Source: an uncultured Bacilli bacterium (GTDB taxonomy: Bacteria > Bacillota_I > Bacilli_A > RF39 > UBA660). Taken from it: a stretch of 34,834 nucleotides of DNA. This document shows positions 9,164-18,930 of this stretch, piece after piece. Numbering within the stretch: position 1 is the stretch's first letter; each line of letters starts with the position of its first letter. The stretch is from the NCBI GenBank assembly GCA_947624705.1, contig CANQLL010000008.1, positions 1-34,834 on the forward strand, in the 5' to 3' direction. Below the pieces are notes generated by a model. That model saw only the letters and a list, made by a program, of their open reading frames with translations, was not told the origin of the DNA and did no database searches. Both the position numbers and the translations under genes were made by a program.

Positions 9164-10990
9164 TTATCTATTATCTCGGAAACGATCTTTTGGATCAAGA
9201 ATCTTTTTACGTAATCTTATTTCATCGGGAGTAATTTCCACTAATTCATCATCTTCAATAAATTCTAAAGCTTCTTCTAAAGTAAATTTCTTTGGTTTAA
9301 CTAAAGCAATAGCATCATCACTTCCACTAGCTCTAGTGTTAGTTAATTGTTTATTTTTACAAGGATTAACATTTAAATCATTATCTCGATTATTAATACC
9401 CACGATCATGCCTACATAAACATCGACAGCTGGTTCAACAATCATAGTTCCTCTTTCTTGTAAGTTATATAAAGAGAAACCTAAGGTTTTACCATTTTCC
9501 ATTGATACTAATACACCATTTTTTCGCCCACTAATTTCCCCAACATAAGGTTTATAAGAATCAAAACTGCGTAGCATGATACCCTCACCCTTAGTGTTGG
9601 TAATAAAGGCACTACGATAACCAATTAAACCACGGGTTGGAGCGGAGAATTCTAAATGCGTGTAATTATCTTCGGTATTCGAAATATTTTGTAAAATAGC
9701 TTTTCTTTCTTGTAAATCATTGATGATTGTTCCCGAATATTCATCTGGACAATTAATAATAACATTTTCAAAAGGTTCACATTTTACCCCATCAATTTCT
9801 TGATATAAAACTTCGGGTTTAGAGACAGATAGTTCATAACCCTCTCGTCGCATGTTTTCAAGAAGAATCGATAAATGTAACTCACCCCGGCCCGAAACTT
9901 TAAAACCATCAGCATTAGGAAGTTCTTCAACTTCTAAACCAACATTGGTTTCTAATTCTTTATCTAATCTTTCTTTAATATGCCGATTAGTTAAGAATTT
10001 ACCACTTTGCCCCGCAAATGGGGAATTGTTAACTAGGAAATTCATCGATAAAGTAGGTTTTTCAATTTCAATTGGCGGTAAAGGATTAATTACATCTTTT
10101 TCACATATCGTATCGCCAATGGAAATTGTCGCACAGCCCGCAATTGTCACAATATCACCAAAGTAAGCTTCATTTACTTCTTTTTTATTTATCCCTTCAG
10201 TGACAAATAATTTAGATATTCGAAAAGAAGAGATATTACCATTATTACTAATTAAACTAACTGTTTCCCCTGATTTAATTTTTCCTTTATTAACTCGGCC
10301 TATTCCTAAGCGACCTATATAATCATCATAACCAAGTTGGGAAATTTGCATTTGTAAAGGATCATCACTATTTCCTGCAAAAGGTTTAACATGATTAACA
10401 ATTGTTTCTAAAAGAGGCGAAATATCTTTACCTTCTTCCTCTAAAGAAAGTTTAGCAATTCCATCGCGAGCTGCTCCATAGATAATTGGAAAATCTAATT
10501 GTTCATCAGTTGCGCCAAGCTCCACAAATAAATCAAAAGTCATATTAACAACTTCCTCAGCTCGCGCGTCTTTTTTATCAATTTTATTGATAAATAAAAT
10601 TGGTCTTAAATTTTGTTCTAAAGCTTTTTTTAACACAAACCTCGTTTGAGGCATTGGACCTTCAGCTGAATCAACTAATAAAATAACAGTATCAACAGTT
10701 TTAATAATTCTTTCCACTTCGGAAGAAAAATCAGCATGACCAGGTGTATCGACTATATTAATTTTATAATCTTTATAACGAATAGCACAGTTTTTCGAAT
10801 AAATAGTAATTCCTCTTTCTCTTTCTAAGTCATTACTATCCATAACACAATCGGCTACTTCTTCATTTTCGCGAAATACACCATTTTGATTTAATAAAGC
10901 ATCAACTAAAGTGCTTTTACCAGCATCAACATGAGCTACAACAGCAATGTTTATAATTTTATCCATAACTAACACTTCCTTTTTACGCAC
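9164..10990 (-). CDS. typA: Translational GTPase TypA/BipA (start probably at 10966, MDKIINIAVVAHVDAGKST)
   Basis: AHVDAGKSTLVD, RERGITI, DTPGHADF, NKIDKKDAR; C-terminal TRGLIGYRSAFITNTKGEGIM. Confidence 0.96.
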   Translation of the reverse strand: MRKKEVLVMDKIINIAVVAHVDAGKSTLVDALLNQNGVFRENEEVADCVMDSNDLERERGITIYSKNCAIRYKDYKINIVDTPGHADFSSEVERIIKTVDTVILLVDSAEGPMPQTRFVLKKALEQNLRPILFINKIDKKDARAEEVVNMTFDLFVELGATDEQLDFPIIYGAARDGIAKLSLEEEGKDISPLLETIVNHVKPFAGNSDDPLQMQISQLGYDDYIGRLGIGRVNKGKIKSGETVSLISNNGNISSFRISKLFVTEGINKKEVNEAYFGDIVTIAGCATISIGDTICEKDVINPLPPIEIEKPTLSMNFLVNNSPFAGQSGKFLTNRHIKERLDKELETNVGLEVEELPNADGFKVSGRGELHLSILLENMRREGYELSVSKPEVLYQEIDGVKCEPFENVIINCPDEYSGTIINDLQERKAILQNISNTEDNYTHLEFSAPTRGLIGYRSAFITNTKGEGIMLRSFDSYKPYVGEISGRKNGVLVSMENGKTLGFSLYNLQERGTMIVEPAVDVYVGMIVGINNRDNDLNVNPCKNKQLTNTRASGSDDAIALVKPKKFTLEEALEFIEDDELVEITPDEIRLRKKILDPKDRFRDNR

Positions 10991-11038
10991 TTTAGATAAT
11001 ACAACAAAACCCTTATTTTGACAAGTGAAAACAACAAA

Positions 11039-11065
11039 AAAGATAATAAGTTTTTTATTATCTTT
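11039..11065 (-). terminator. Terminator hairpin downstream of the 788-aa surface protein
   Basis: AAAGATAATAA/TTATTATCTTT then a TTTTT tract on the minus strand. Confidence 0.7.
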
Positions 11066-11142
11066 AAAATGATGTAAATTTATTTTGACAAAGCAAAGTT
11101 AACACTTTCACTTAATTACTTTTATTTTTATGAGATTCCAAA

Positions 11143-13509
11143 TCATCGCACCTCATATGGATTATTTACACTTCCGTCTCCATTGGTAACCAATGTATCA
11201 GCTTTTAAATTAATAACAGGAAACAAAGAGTACATACTATCAACACTTTCATTTCCAAAACCGCCGTAGCCACTGATTAATATGTTAACACTACCACTGC
11301 TACTACTAAAATCAGTAGGTGTCAGACTCATCGAAAAATCATTTTTATATAAATAATTAGATCCAGCGCCTTCCCAAGACAATCCAGCATAATTCATTTC
11401 ATCGGCACTTAATAATCCAATTTTTAATTTGTACACGCCTCCATACGTATGATATCTCGTTTCTTTAACCACTGTTGTATCTTCTTCTAAATAATCTGGA
11501 CCTACAGTTGAATCTGGACATACTAAAGTTGGGTAACCGTAGTTTGAACCTGAATTATGAACTCTTTCGTAAGCTCCATAGTACATATCGTTTGTTCCAT
11601 TTTCACTTCCCCTTGCATAACTTGTATCATTACAATACGTTCCATAAGCAATATTATCGTCAAAATCTTTTAAGGTTGTTCTATACCAATCTTCTAAGCT
11701 TATTTTAATTCTACTATCCTTTCCATTATGGGTATTGCTAAATGTATTATCACTTGCACTATAGGTACTTTCACATGGGTCGTTTGTTGTACATGGTGTA
11801 TTATCATATGTATAACCAACATATTTCCGTGAGTTATTTGATAAATTAAATACAGACGGACGTACTGGAGTTTTTGAAATCAATCTTATTGTTTCATCTC
11901 CATTAATACGTACAATCTGCCAATCTTGTCCAGCAAATTTTACATAGTTGTTATTTACATTTCCTCTAAAATAATAACTTGTTCCTTTATCATCTATAGC
12001 ACTAAATAGTCCACTTCCAGTTGATGTCGAAGTACCATCTGATAGTGGCTCCCCTTGGGTGAAATTTGGTGTCTTTCCAACTTTATATGTATTAGTTCTT
12101 TGTGCATCAGCTATTACTTTGTCTTTTAATTTAGGTAATTCTTTAAAATTGACTGTACATTCGGTATCTTTACTTGGACTAGTTATTGTTAATGTGTTAT
12201 TTGCTTCATTATAACTTCCGCTTTGTCCATTGGTACAGGTTACTCCTTTACTTGTATCATATACATAGCCAGAATTTGGATATACTTTCATTGTTGTCGT
12301 TGTTTTATAGTCTGTTGTTTTTTCATTTGTCTTTATTTTATAAGCTTTACTTTCGCTTGTTCCATTTCCACTTTCTACTATAGCATCTGCTCTTAAATTA
12401 ATTACTGGTCTTATAGCTCCTCCGCCAAAAACAACTGTTGCTCCCGCAACTGACCATCCTGGTTCTGAATAATTCATTATTACACTATTTCCACTACTTG
12501 AATTTTCAAATGATTGAGGCGTCATTGTATACCATCCGCCTATCGCATCTGATAAACTATTATACAAGTAATAACTTTTGTTTCCATTTTGATAATATGC
12601 GCCAGCATATACTAGTTCATCGTATGTTAATAATCCAATTGGATATTTTAATCCGCCATTTCCTATTGTCGTATCATTTACTGTATATCGATCATTTTTC
12701 TGTTCGCATTTTAAACTTACTTGATTATTTATTCTTCTTCCATAGGCTCCATAATTTGTATAATTTGTTCCTATTCCATCTCCATTATATAAACTTCGAT
12801 CGTTACAATATATACTATCTGCCATTATATCTTCATACCCTGTTAAATAATCTTCATAAAATTTATCAATAGTTTGTTTTACTGTACTATCTGTACTGCT
12901 TTTATTGACAGTTTCATTTACATCATTACTTGAATCACTATATGTATAGCCGACATATTTATTAGCATTGTATGTTTCATTAAATCTTGGTTTTGATGCT
13001 ATATCAGTTTTTAAGCTTCCATTATAATATGTTCTATTTAATGCTCCATCTAATATTAATCTAACACTTCCATCCCCATTTATTCTTACAACTCGCCATG
13101 TAAATCCTGCTAAACTTACATAATTATCTGTTATAGCTCCGCGAAAGTAATAACTTGTTCCATAATCATCTTCAGCACTCGCTAAGACCGCTTCATCACT
13201 AGCACTTACACTTTGACCCGGTGTTGTTGTTGGTTTAGTTACTTGATGAGTTGTTAATATTTTTTCTACTAAACTTCCTTCTACATATCCACCATTTGCT
13301 TTAGTATTAATTTTTATTTTTTTACTAGTAGTTGTTTTAAAAGCGGAATATCTATCTGATGAAAACAAATACATAGCAAAACTAGTATATATAAATATAC
13401 TTAATATTGCTACTCCTAAAATACTATAATATTTAAATTTTTTACTATGTATACCTTTTCCTTGAATTTTTTTTAATTCTTTTTTATAGTTAAATTTTTT
13501 AAGACGCAT
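11143..13509 (-). CDS. Membrane-anchored surface protein with two copies of a ~270-aa module, 788 aa
   Basis: One N-terminal TM; repeated GTSYYFRG..NNYV..AG..W.[IV]VRINGD...RLI, KYVGYTY, YCND, IGLL..DE..YAG and PVINL[RK]AD. Confidence 0.8.
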   Translation of the reverse strand: MRLKKFNYKKELKKIQGKGIHSKKFKYYSILGVAILSIFIYTSFAMYLFSSDRYSAFKTTTSKKIKINTKANGGYVEGSLVEKILTTHQVTKPTTTPGQSVSASDEAVLASAEDDYGTSYYFRGAITDNYVSLAGFTWRVVRINGDGSVRLILDGALNRTYYNGSLKTDIASKPRFNETYNANKYVGYTYSDSSNDVNETVNKSSTDSTVKQTIDKFYEDYLTGYEDIMADSIYCNDRSLYNGDGIGTNYTNYGAYGRRINNQVSLKCEQKNDRYTVNDTTIGNGGLKYPIGLLTYDELVYAGAYYQNGNKSYYLYNSLSDAIGGWYTMTPQSFENSSSGNSVIMNYSEPGWSVAGATVVFGGGAIRPVINLRADAIVESGNGTSESKAYKIKTNEKTTDYKTTTTMKVYPNSGYVYDTSKGVTCTNGQSGSYNEANNTLTITSPSKDTECTVNFKELPKLKDKVIADAQRTNTYKVGKTPNFTQGEPLSDGTSTSTGSGLFSAIDDKGTSYYFRGNVNNNYVKFAGQDWQIVRINGDETIRLISKTPVRPSVFNLSNNSRKYVGYTYDNTPCTTNDPCESTYSASDNTFSNTHNGKDSRIKISLEDWYRTTLKDFDDNIAYGTYCNDTSYARGSENGTNDMYYGAYERVHNSGSNYGYPTLVCPDSTVGPDYLEEDTTVVKETRYHTYGGVYKLKIGLLSADEMNYAGLSWEGAGSNYLYKNDFSMSLTPTDFSSSSGSVNILISGYGGFGNESVDSMYSLFPVINLKADTLVTNGDGSVNNPYEVR

Positions 13510-13573
13510 TATATCACCTTCATATTATCCCTATTTTAACTTTAACACATTCGCCAATCCTTTGGCAATAGAT

Positions 13574-14122
13574 TTATTTTCGTTTTTTTAAGGTTGGCTT
13601 AATAATTATTTCAAATGCTTTGACAAATATAGTAATAGCAAATATTATATATAATATTTCTAAAATAAATCTAAAACAAAATATCAAAACAGTACTAAGC
13701 GGGGCAAATAAAATACTAAATATACCTGTTCCTAAATCTCTAATAAATAAGAATGGTAATTTGATTAAAGAAATTAAAATTAAAGTCAAAACTAATTTTA
13801 AAATCAAACTTATTACTTCTTTAACATCTTTACTAGCAATATATTTAACTATATCTTCTACTACTTTTAAAAATTCATTAAAAAAGTCATTAATTGTATT
13901 AGCAGATTCTTGAACTGGTGTATCTATACCATGTTCTTTTAAAATAGTATTAACTAAATCATTAAAATTACCAAATTCAGTTACTATTTCTTCCTCACTT
14001 TTACCGGTTTTTAATTTTCGAGTAAAAGTAGATTTATATTTACGTAAAACTTTTTTTAAATCATCATCTGGTAATTTTGTTAAACTTTCTTCTAGTTTCT
14101 TTAAAAATTCATCTTTTTTCAT
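13574..14122 (-). CDS. DUF1700 / HAAS domain-like membrane protein
   Basis: MKKDEFLKKLEESLTKLPDDDLKKVLRKYKSTF...EEEIVTEFGNFNDLVNTILKEHG followed by TM segments. Confidence 0.75.
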   Translation of the reverse strand: MKKDEFLKKLEESLTKLPDDDLKKVLRKYKSTFTRKLKTGKSEEEIVTEFGNFNDLVNTILKEHGIDTPVQESANTINDFFNEFLKVVEDIVKYIASKDVKEVISLILKLVLTLILISLIKLPFLFIRDLGTGIFSILFAPLSTVLIFCFRFILEILYIIFAITIFVKAFEIIIKPTLKKRK

Positions 14123-14201
14123 ATTCCACCTTTTTCTAATAAAAATTATATCAGCTTTTAATTATTTTTTAAATATGATAATATTGATTTGGTGATTATA
14201 T

Positions 14202-14516
14202 ATGGATGGAAGAATAGTTGAAACTATTTACAAAACTAGTAAAGGCCATTGTTTTGGTGAAAAAGGAAATATTAATGGAAAATTAATATTAACAAATATA
14301 AGAATTTATTTAGAAATAGATGAAGAAAGCAAAATGAATGAAATTATTCTTTCTGAAGTAGACAAAGTATCTATTGGAGGAATAAATGTTTTAAGATTTG
14401 ATTTGAAAAATGGAGAAAGATATAATTTTTTAGTTAATAATATTATTAGCTGGTATTTTGCTGTAAAAAAAGTAATAAAAAAAAGTAATAATTATATTGA
14501 TTACTACCCTTTTTAA
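14202..14516 (+). CDS. Small GRAM/PH-like protein, 104 aa
   Basis: ORF with GKLILTNIRIYLE..., similar in layout to GRAM/PH-like domains. Confidence 0.5.
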   Translation: MDGRIVETIYKTSKGHCFGEKGNINGKLILTNIRIYLEIDEESKMNEIILSEVDKVSIGGINVLRFDLKNGERYNFLVNNIISWYFAVKKVIKKSNNYIDYYPF

Positions 14517-15925
14517 TTATTAATTCTTTGATGAGCACCAGGAGAAGTTACATCTAATGGAGCAAAATGATAGCCATTAGTTAAACCATATTGAATAATG
14601 CTTTCAACCGCATCAACACTAAAACTTTTAACATCATGTTGCAAAACATTACTGTAACTACTTCTTAAATTAGAAGTAACATTTTTAATAACTTGAGCAG
14701 TTGAAGTAGTTTCTCCGGCATCACCACTAGATACATTCCAATCAAAATACTTATAACCACGCACTTCTAATTCGTTTGCTAAAGTTGTCATTATTCCTGG
14801 GGTATATTTTCTACTTACTGTATTAGAACTTCCTCCGGGAAAACGCACTAAACGGGTTTCTTTTCCCGTTAATCTTTTAATTTTATCTTGCATATTATTT
14901 AAATCAGCAAAATAATTATCAACACTAGCATAAATGTAAGAATAATTATGAGTATAAGTATGAATTGCAATCGAATGTCCTTCGTTTGCTGCTCTAGTAA
15001 TCATACTTTCATAAGCCGGATACTGATTGGTGACAAAAAATGTCGCTTTAACATCATATTTTTTTAAAACATCTAATAATCGAGCTGTATGAGGACCAGG
15101 TCCATCATCAAAAGTTAAATAAATTGTTTTTTCACTTGGTGTAACATCTACATTTTTATTATAAACTGTAACATTACGACTAACTTTAGCAACATTACCA
15201 GCTTCATCTGTAACTTCGTAATTTATTGTATATTTACCTGGTGAATTTGAATTAACAGATCCATTTACTCTAACTTTATCTTTTAAATCTTCGTCGCAAT
15301 TATCACTAGTTGTAACACCTTCATCACTAAAATTTTCGCCAACTAAGATATAAATATCACTATTGCCATTTAAATTAATAGTAGGATTTTCTTTATCTTC
15401 TTTTTTATAATCATAAGTTTTTTTAGTAATATTATTTGCGCTATCTTTTACTTCAAAAACTAATTTGTCATATTCAACTTTTATCTCAACTTTATCAGTT
15501 ATATCACCATCTAAGTTATCTAAAGCTTTATATTCATAATTTTTAATTTTTCCATTCGGACAAATAGTTAATTCATTTTCGTTACTAACTGTAAGGCTAG
15601 GTGATTTTTTATCAACTACTTTAATAGTTTGATTAATACTTTTAGTTTTATTTTTATATTTAACCTGGTATTTTATTTTATAAGTTCCTAACTTAGTATT
15701 ATCTACTTTTCCTTTTACATCATATTTAACATTTGAACAAGTAAAAATATTACCATAACAAGCTTTTTTTAATTTAGGTTCAAATTTGTCATTTACATTA
15801 ATAGATATATTAGAATTACCCTCTAATTCAATTTTAAAATCTTTTTTAAATAATAGTAGAGCAAAAATTAATAATAAAATAAATCCTAATAAACATACTA
15901 AAAAAAGTATTTTTTTCTTATTCAT
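14513..15925 (-). CDS. Polysaccharide deacetylase with N-terminal Ig-like/DUF5011-type repeats
   Basis: TIYLTFDDGPGPHTARLLDVLKKYDVKATFFVTN, HSIAIHTYTH, RFPGGSSN; EDLKDKVRVNGSVNSNSPGKYTINYEVTDEAGN repeats. Confidence 0.92.
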   Translation of the reverse strand: MNKKKILFLVCLLGFILLLIFALLLFKKDFKIELEGNSNISINVNDKFEPKLKKACYGNIFTCSNVKYDVKGKVDNTKLGTYKIKYQVKYKNKTKSINQTIKVVDKKSPSLTVSNENELTICPNGKIKNYEYKALDNLDGDITDKVEIKVEYDKLVFEVKDSANNITKKTYDYKKEDKENPTINLNGNSDIYILVGENFSDEGVTTSDNCDEDLKDKVRVNGSVNSNSPGKYTINYEVTDEAGNVAKVSRNVTVYNKNVDVTPSEKTIYLTFDDGPGPHTARLLDVLKKYDVKATFFVTNQYPAYESMITRAANEGHSIAIHTYTHNYSYIYASVDNYFADLNNMQDKIKRLTGKETRLVRFPGGSSNTVSRKYTPGIMTTLANELEVRGYKYFDWNVSSGDAGETTSTAQVIKNVTSNLRSSYSNVLQHDVKSFSVDAVESIIQYGLTNGYHFAPLDVTSPGAHQRINN

Positions 15926-16058
15926 ACTACCTTACACCATTACTAGTATAACACAACTTTTAAAAAAGTTGCACCATATTAATTTATATTGTGTGACTTA
16001 TAGTTAAAATGTCTAAATACGATTTTAAAAGAAAAAATATCCCCAAAACATTTTAAAA

Positions 16059-16442
16059 TTATAAATTTTTCCAATATTCTACAAATTTATAATCGCCATT
16101 TTCAATCTTTAGTTTTTCTTCAAAACCATATTTAAGAGCTAATTTTTTCCTATTTTTAAATTTTGTATTATCTAGAACAATTTTGGCTTTTTTATAACCT
16201 TTATCTTTTAAGAAAGAAAATATTTCTAGCATAGCATCTTCATGATCAAATAAACTATTTAGTGATCTTTCTTCTACACACATATCAGCTGTATCCTGAT
16301 TTTTATAAAAGAAAAATTCATGTTCTTCCCCATTGTAATCAATAATATAAAATTCAGCTGTATTGTTTTCTAAGCATTCTTCTAAATATGATCTTCCTTG
16401 TCGTTTTTGATATTCTCCTAAAGTTAATCTTTTTAAATTCAT
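16059..16442 (-). CDS. Hypothetical protein, 127 aa
   Basis: Intact ORF with SD. Confidence 0.6.
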   Translation of the reverse strand: MNLKRLTLGEYQKRQGRSYLEECLENNTAEFYIIDYNGEEHEFFFYKNQDTADMCVEERSLNSLFDHEDAMLEIFSFLKDKGYKKAKIVLDNTKFKNRKKLALKYGFEEKLKIENGDYKFVEYWKNL

Positions 16443-16516
16443 AATAATTTCTCCTTTAAATATACCAATATTGTATCAATAAAACCATTATTTATAAACA
16501 TGTTTTGTATTATAAA

Positions 16517-17371
16517 TTATCTTTTTTGTCTTTTAATTAATTTAGCCTGAATAACAATTCTTCCTCCTCGATTATTTTGACAAGTAGATAAAGTTAAGAA
16601 TTTATCATTAACATCTACTTCCGTTTTAATTGGAGCTATATTCCTTTTTTGCATAGTTTCAATCCATTTTTGTTTTTCTTCATTATTTGCAAAATTGGGT
16701 GTTATATAATAATTTTCACTTTTAATACTATAAATAGCAAAAATTTGAAAAATCATATTTTCTTTTAAAGTTGAAAGAAATATAACATAATTATCTTTAT
16801 TACTTTGCCAATAAGAAGTTAAAGTATTTCTTAAAGAACCAAACATAGTTCGATCTAATCTCGAATGGCCATAAATAATAGTATTATCACTTAATTTATT
16901 AACATCATTACGATAATCCATAAATAACCAACCCGCATTATTTTTGCTTTTATCAAAAGTATGATCTAAATAAAATGTATTATCCGTTGTTTGCACAACA
17001 GGTGAATTTATATTAGTATTATTTAAACGAATAAAAGCAACGGTATCTTCATTTTGTTTTTTTAAAGCAGAGAAGTCTACTTCATAAAAAGGAATCGCCG
17101 CATAGTAGTAATAATTACTTTTTTTATTTTGAGGAGGATTAACTAATTCTTTATTTTCATCATTATTATTAACCATAATGTTTTTTTGAATTTTTTGATT
17201 AATTTGTCGAATTTGGGAATTATCTTTTCCCCATTTAAATATAGTATATAGTGAGAAGAGAATAATACTAAGACACAATAAGCTTAAAATTATTTTTAAG
17301 GATTTCCTTTTATTATTCTTTTCTAAAGCTTGTGTCTTAAAAAACTCTTCGAAAGTCATATATTTTCGCAC
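16517..17371 (-). CDS. srtB: Class B sortase
   Basis: N-terminal TM, VVQTTDNTFYLDHTFDKSKNNAGWLFMDYRN, IIYGHSR, catalytic TLSTCQNNRGGRIVIQAKL. Confidence 0.9.
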   Translation of the reverse strand: MRKYMTFEEFFKTQALEKNNKRKSLKIILSLLCLSIILFSLYTIFKWGKDNSQIRQINQKIQKNIMVNNNDENKELVNPPQNKKSNYYYYAAIPFYEVDFSALKKQNEDTVAFIRLNNTNINSPVVQTTDNTFYLDHTFDKSKNNAGWLFMDYRNDVNKLSDNTIIYGHSRLDRTMFGSLRNTLTSYWQSNKDNYVIFLSTLKENMIFQIFAIYSIKSENYYITPNFANNEEKQKWIETMQKRNIAPIKTEVDVNDKFLTLSTCQNNRGGRIVIQAKLIKRQKR

Positions 17372-17433
17372 AAATAATCACCTCAAATATAAACTATGAC
17401 TAAAATATTTTATTATGAATAAAGGAGCTATTT

Positions 17434-18087
17434 ATGAAAAAAATAATATTTATCTCGTTTGCTTTTGTCATGATGCTCGTTTTAACTCCGGTTGTTTTAG
17501 CTGATAGTTATGGCAAAGTAACGGATATAACTAAAACTACCGGTGATTCCCTTACAACTGGTGAAGGTAGTATGGAGACCAAAGGTAATACGACAACTAT
17601 TAGATATTCAGCGGCGACTTTTAAAATGTTAGAGGAGGATAAAAGTGCTACAGATGGAGAAAGACCAGGACCTGCTGCTTGGATAGGGTTTGAAGTAACC
17701 GAACCAACCGATAAAAGTGATTCTAGTTTTAAAGTTACGACTCCCGATAATAAAACAACCCAAATAAAAAAGAACTCTTATAAAGATTATGTCGGAATAA
17801 CTCCTAACAATCTTAAAAAGGTTCTTCTTAATGGTACTGTACTAACTTATAAATATGCCTTTGATTGGGATGAAGATGATAGTGATGATCAATTTGTTAT
17901 CATTGAAATTGAACCAAAAGGCATAACCTTACTTCCAACTAGTGGCAATGACCCTGTTTGGTCACCAGCCATTGCCCAAGAAGTTTTAGATAATTTAAAT
18001 CCTGAAACTTCCGATATTAATATATTTTTACTCTTAGGTCTTATCGCGGCTGGAGGCATTGGCTTAGTTTATTTAAAAAAGGCATAA
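17434..18087 (+). CDS. Secreted protein with sortase B-type sorting signal (NPETSD)
   Basis: Signal peptide MKKIIFISFAFVMMLVLTPVVLA; C-terminus NPETSDINIFLLLGLIAAGGIGLVYLKKA. Confidence 0.85.
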   Translation: MKKIIFISFAFVMMLVLTPVVLADSYGKVTDITKTTGDSLTTGEGSMETKGNTTTIRYSAATFKMLEEDKSATDGERPGPAAWIGFEVTEPTDKSDSSFKVTTPDNKTTQIKKNSYKDYVGITPNNLKKVLLNGTVLTYKYAFDWDEDDSDDQFVIIEIEPKGITLLPTSGNDPVWSPAIAQEVLDNLNPETSDINIFLLLGLIAAGGIGLVYLKKA

Positions 18088-18096
18088 TTGTCTTTT

Positions 18097-18918
18097 TTAT
18101 TTATCATAATCTTCTAAAAAACTTTGATATTTCCCATCTTTTTTAGTTCCTAAAACACAATTTAAATTAATATTATCTAAAGCTTTAAAAATATTATAAT
18201 CAATATCACTATAAATTTCTCTTAATTGATTAATTAATTTTTTAATTTCATACCGTTTACTAGCATTTTCAACTTCTTGCTTTTCCGTTACTTTACAAGC
18301 ACAATTTAAAAAAGTTAAATTATTAGTATTTTGCCAAGCTTTAATAGCTTTTTCTTTGACTAAATATAATGGTCTAATTAACTCTAAACCCGCAAAATTA
18401 TCACTATGTAATTTCGGCAACATCGTTTTAACTTCAGCTCCATAAAACATAGATAACAAAGTAGTTTCAATAACATCATCAAAATGATGACCTAAAGCAA
18501 TTTTATTACAGCCCATTTCTTTGGCTTCATTATATAGATAACCTCTTCGCATCCGGGCACAAAGATAACATGGACTCTTTTGAGCAATTTTACCAACTAC
18601 TTTAAAAATATCACTTTTAAATATTTTAATTGGTATATTTAAATCTTTTGCATTTTGTTTAATTAAATCAAGATTTTCTTTTTTATAGCCAGGATCCATC
18701 ACGACAAAATAAACTTCAAAATTTATTTTGCCGTGTTTTTTTATTTCTTGCATACATTTAGCTAGCAAAAATGAATCTTTACCCCCGCTTAAACAAACCA
18801 TAATTTTATCATTTTGGCAAATTAATTCATAATCGTTAACAGCTTTAATGAATTTACTCCATATTTCTTTTCGATATTTTTTGATAATACTTCTTTCTAT
18901 TTCTTGATATTTTTCCAC
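18097..18918 (-). CDS. ttcA: TtcA/TilS-like PP-loop ATPase, tRNA thiolation type
   Basis: SGGKDSFLLAKCM, CYLCARMRRGYLYNEAKEMGCNKIALGHHFDDVIET, downstream CAC. Confidence 0.8.
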   Translation of the reverse strand: MEKYQEIERSIIKKYRKEIWSKFIKAVNDYELICQNDKIMVCLSGGKDSFLLAKCMQEIKKHGKINFEVYFVVMDPGYKKENLDLIKQNAKDLNIPIKIFKSDIFKVVGKIAQKSPCYLCARMRRGYLYNEAKEMGCNKIALGHHFDDVIETTLLSMFYGAEVKTMLPKLHSDNFAGLELIRPLYLVKEKAIKAWQNTNNLTFLNCACKVTEKQEVENASKRYEIKKLINQLREIYSDIDYNIFKALDNINLNCVLGTKKDGKYQSFLEDYDK

Positions 18919-18930
18919 TTTATATTACCT

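Noticed and set aside
9036-9419. 127-aa plus-strand ORF crossing the ASCH and typA genes
   Set aside because: Antisense to two well-supported genes; Ser/Leu/Phe-rich shadow ORF.
12186-12872. Leu/His/Tyr-rich plus-strand ORFs antisense to the 788-aa gene
   Set aside because: Composition typical of antisense frames to Asn/Asp/Lys-rich coding sequence; no SD.
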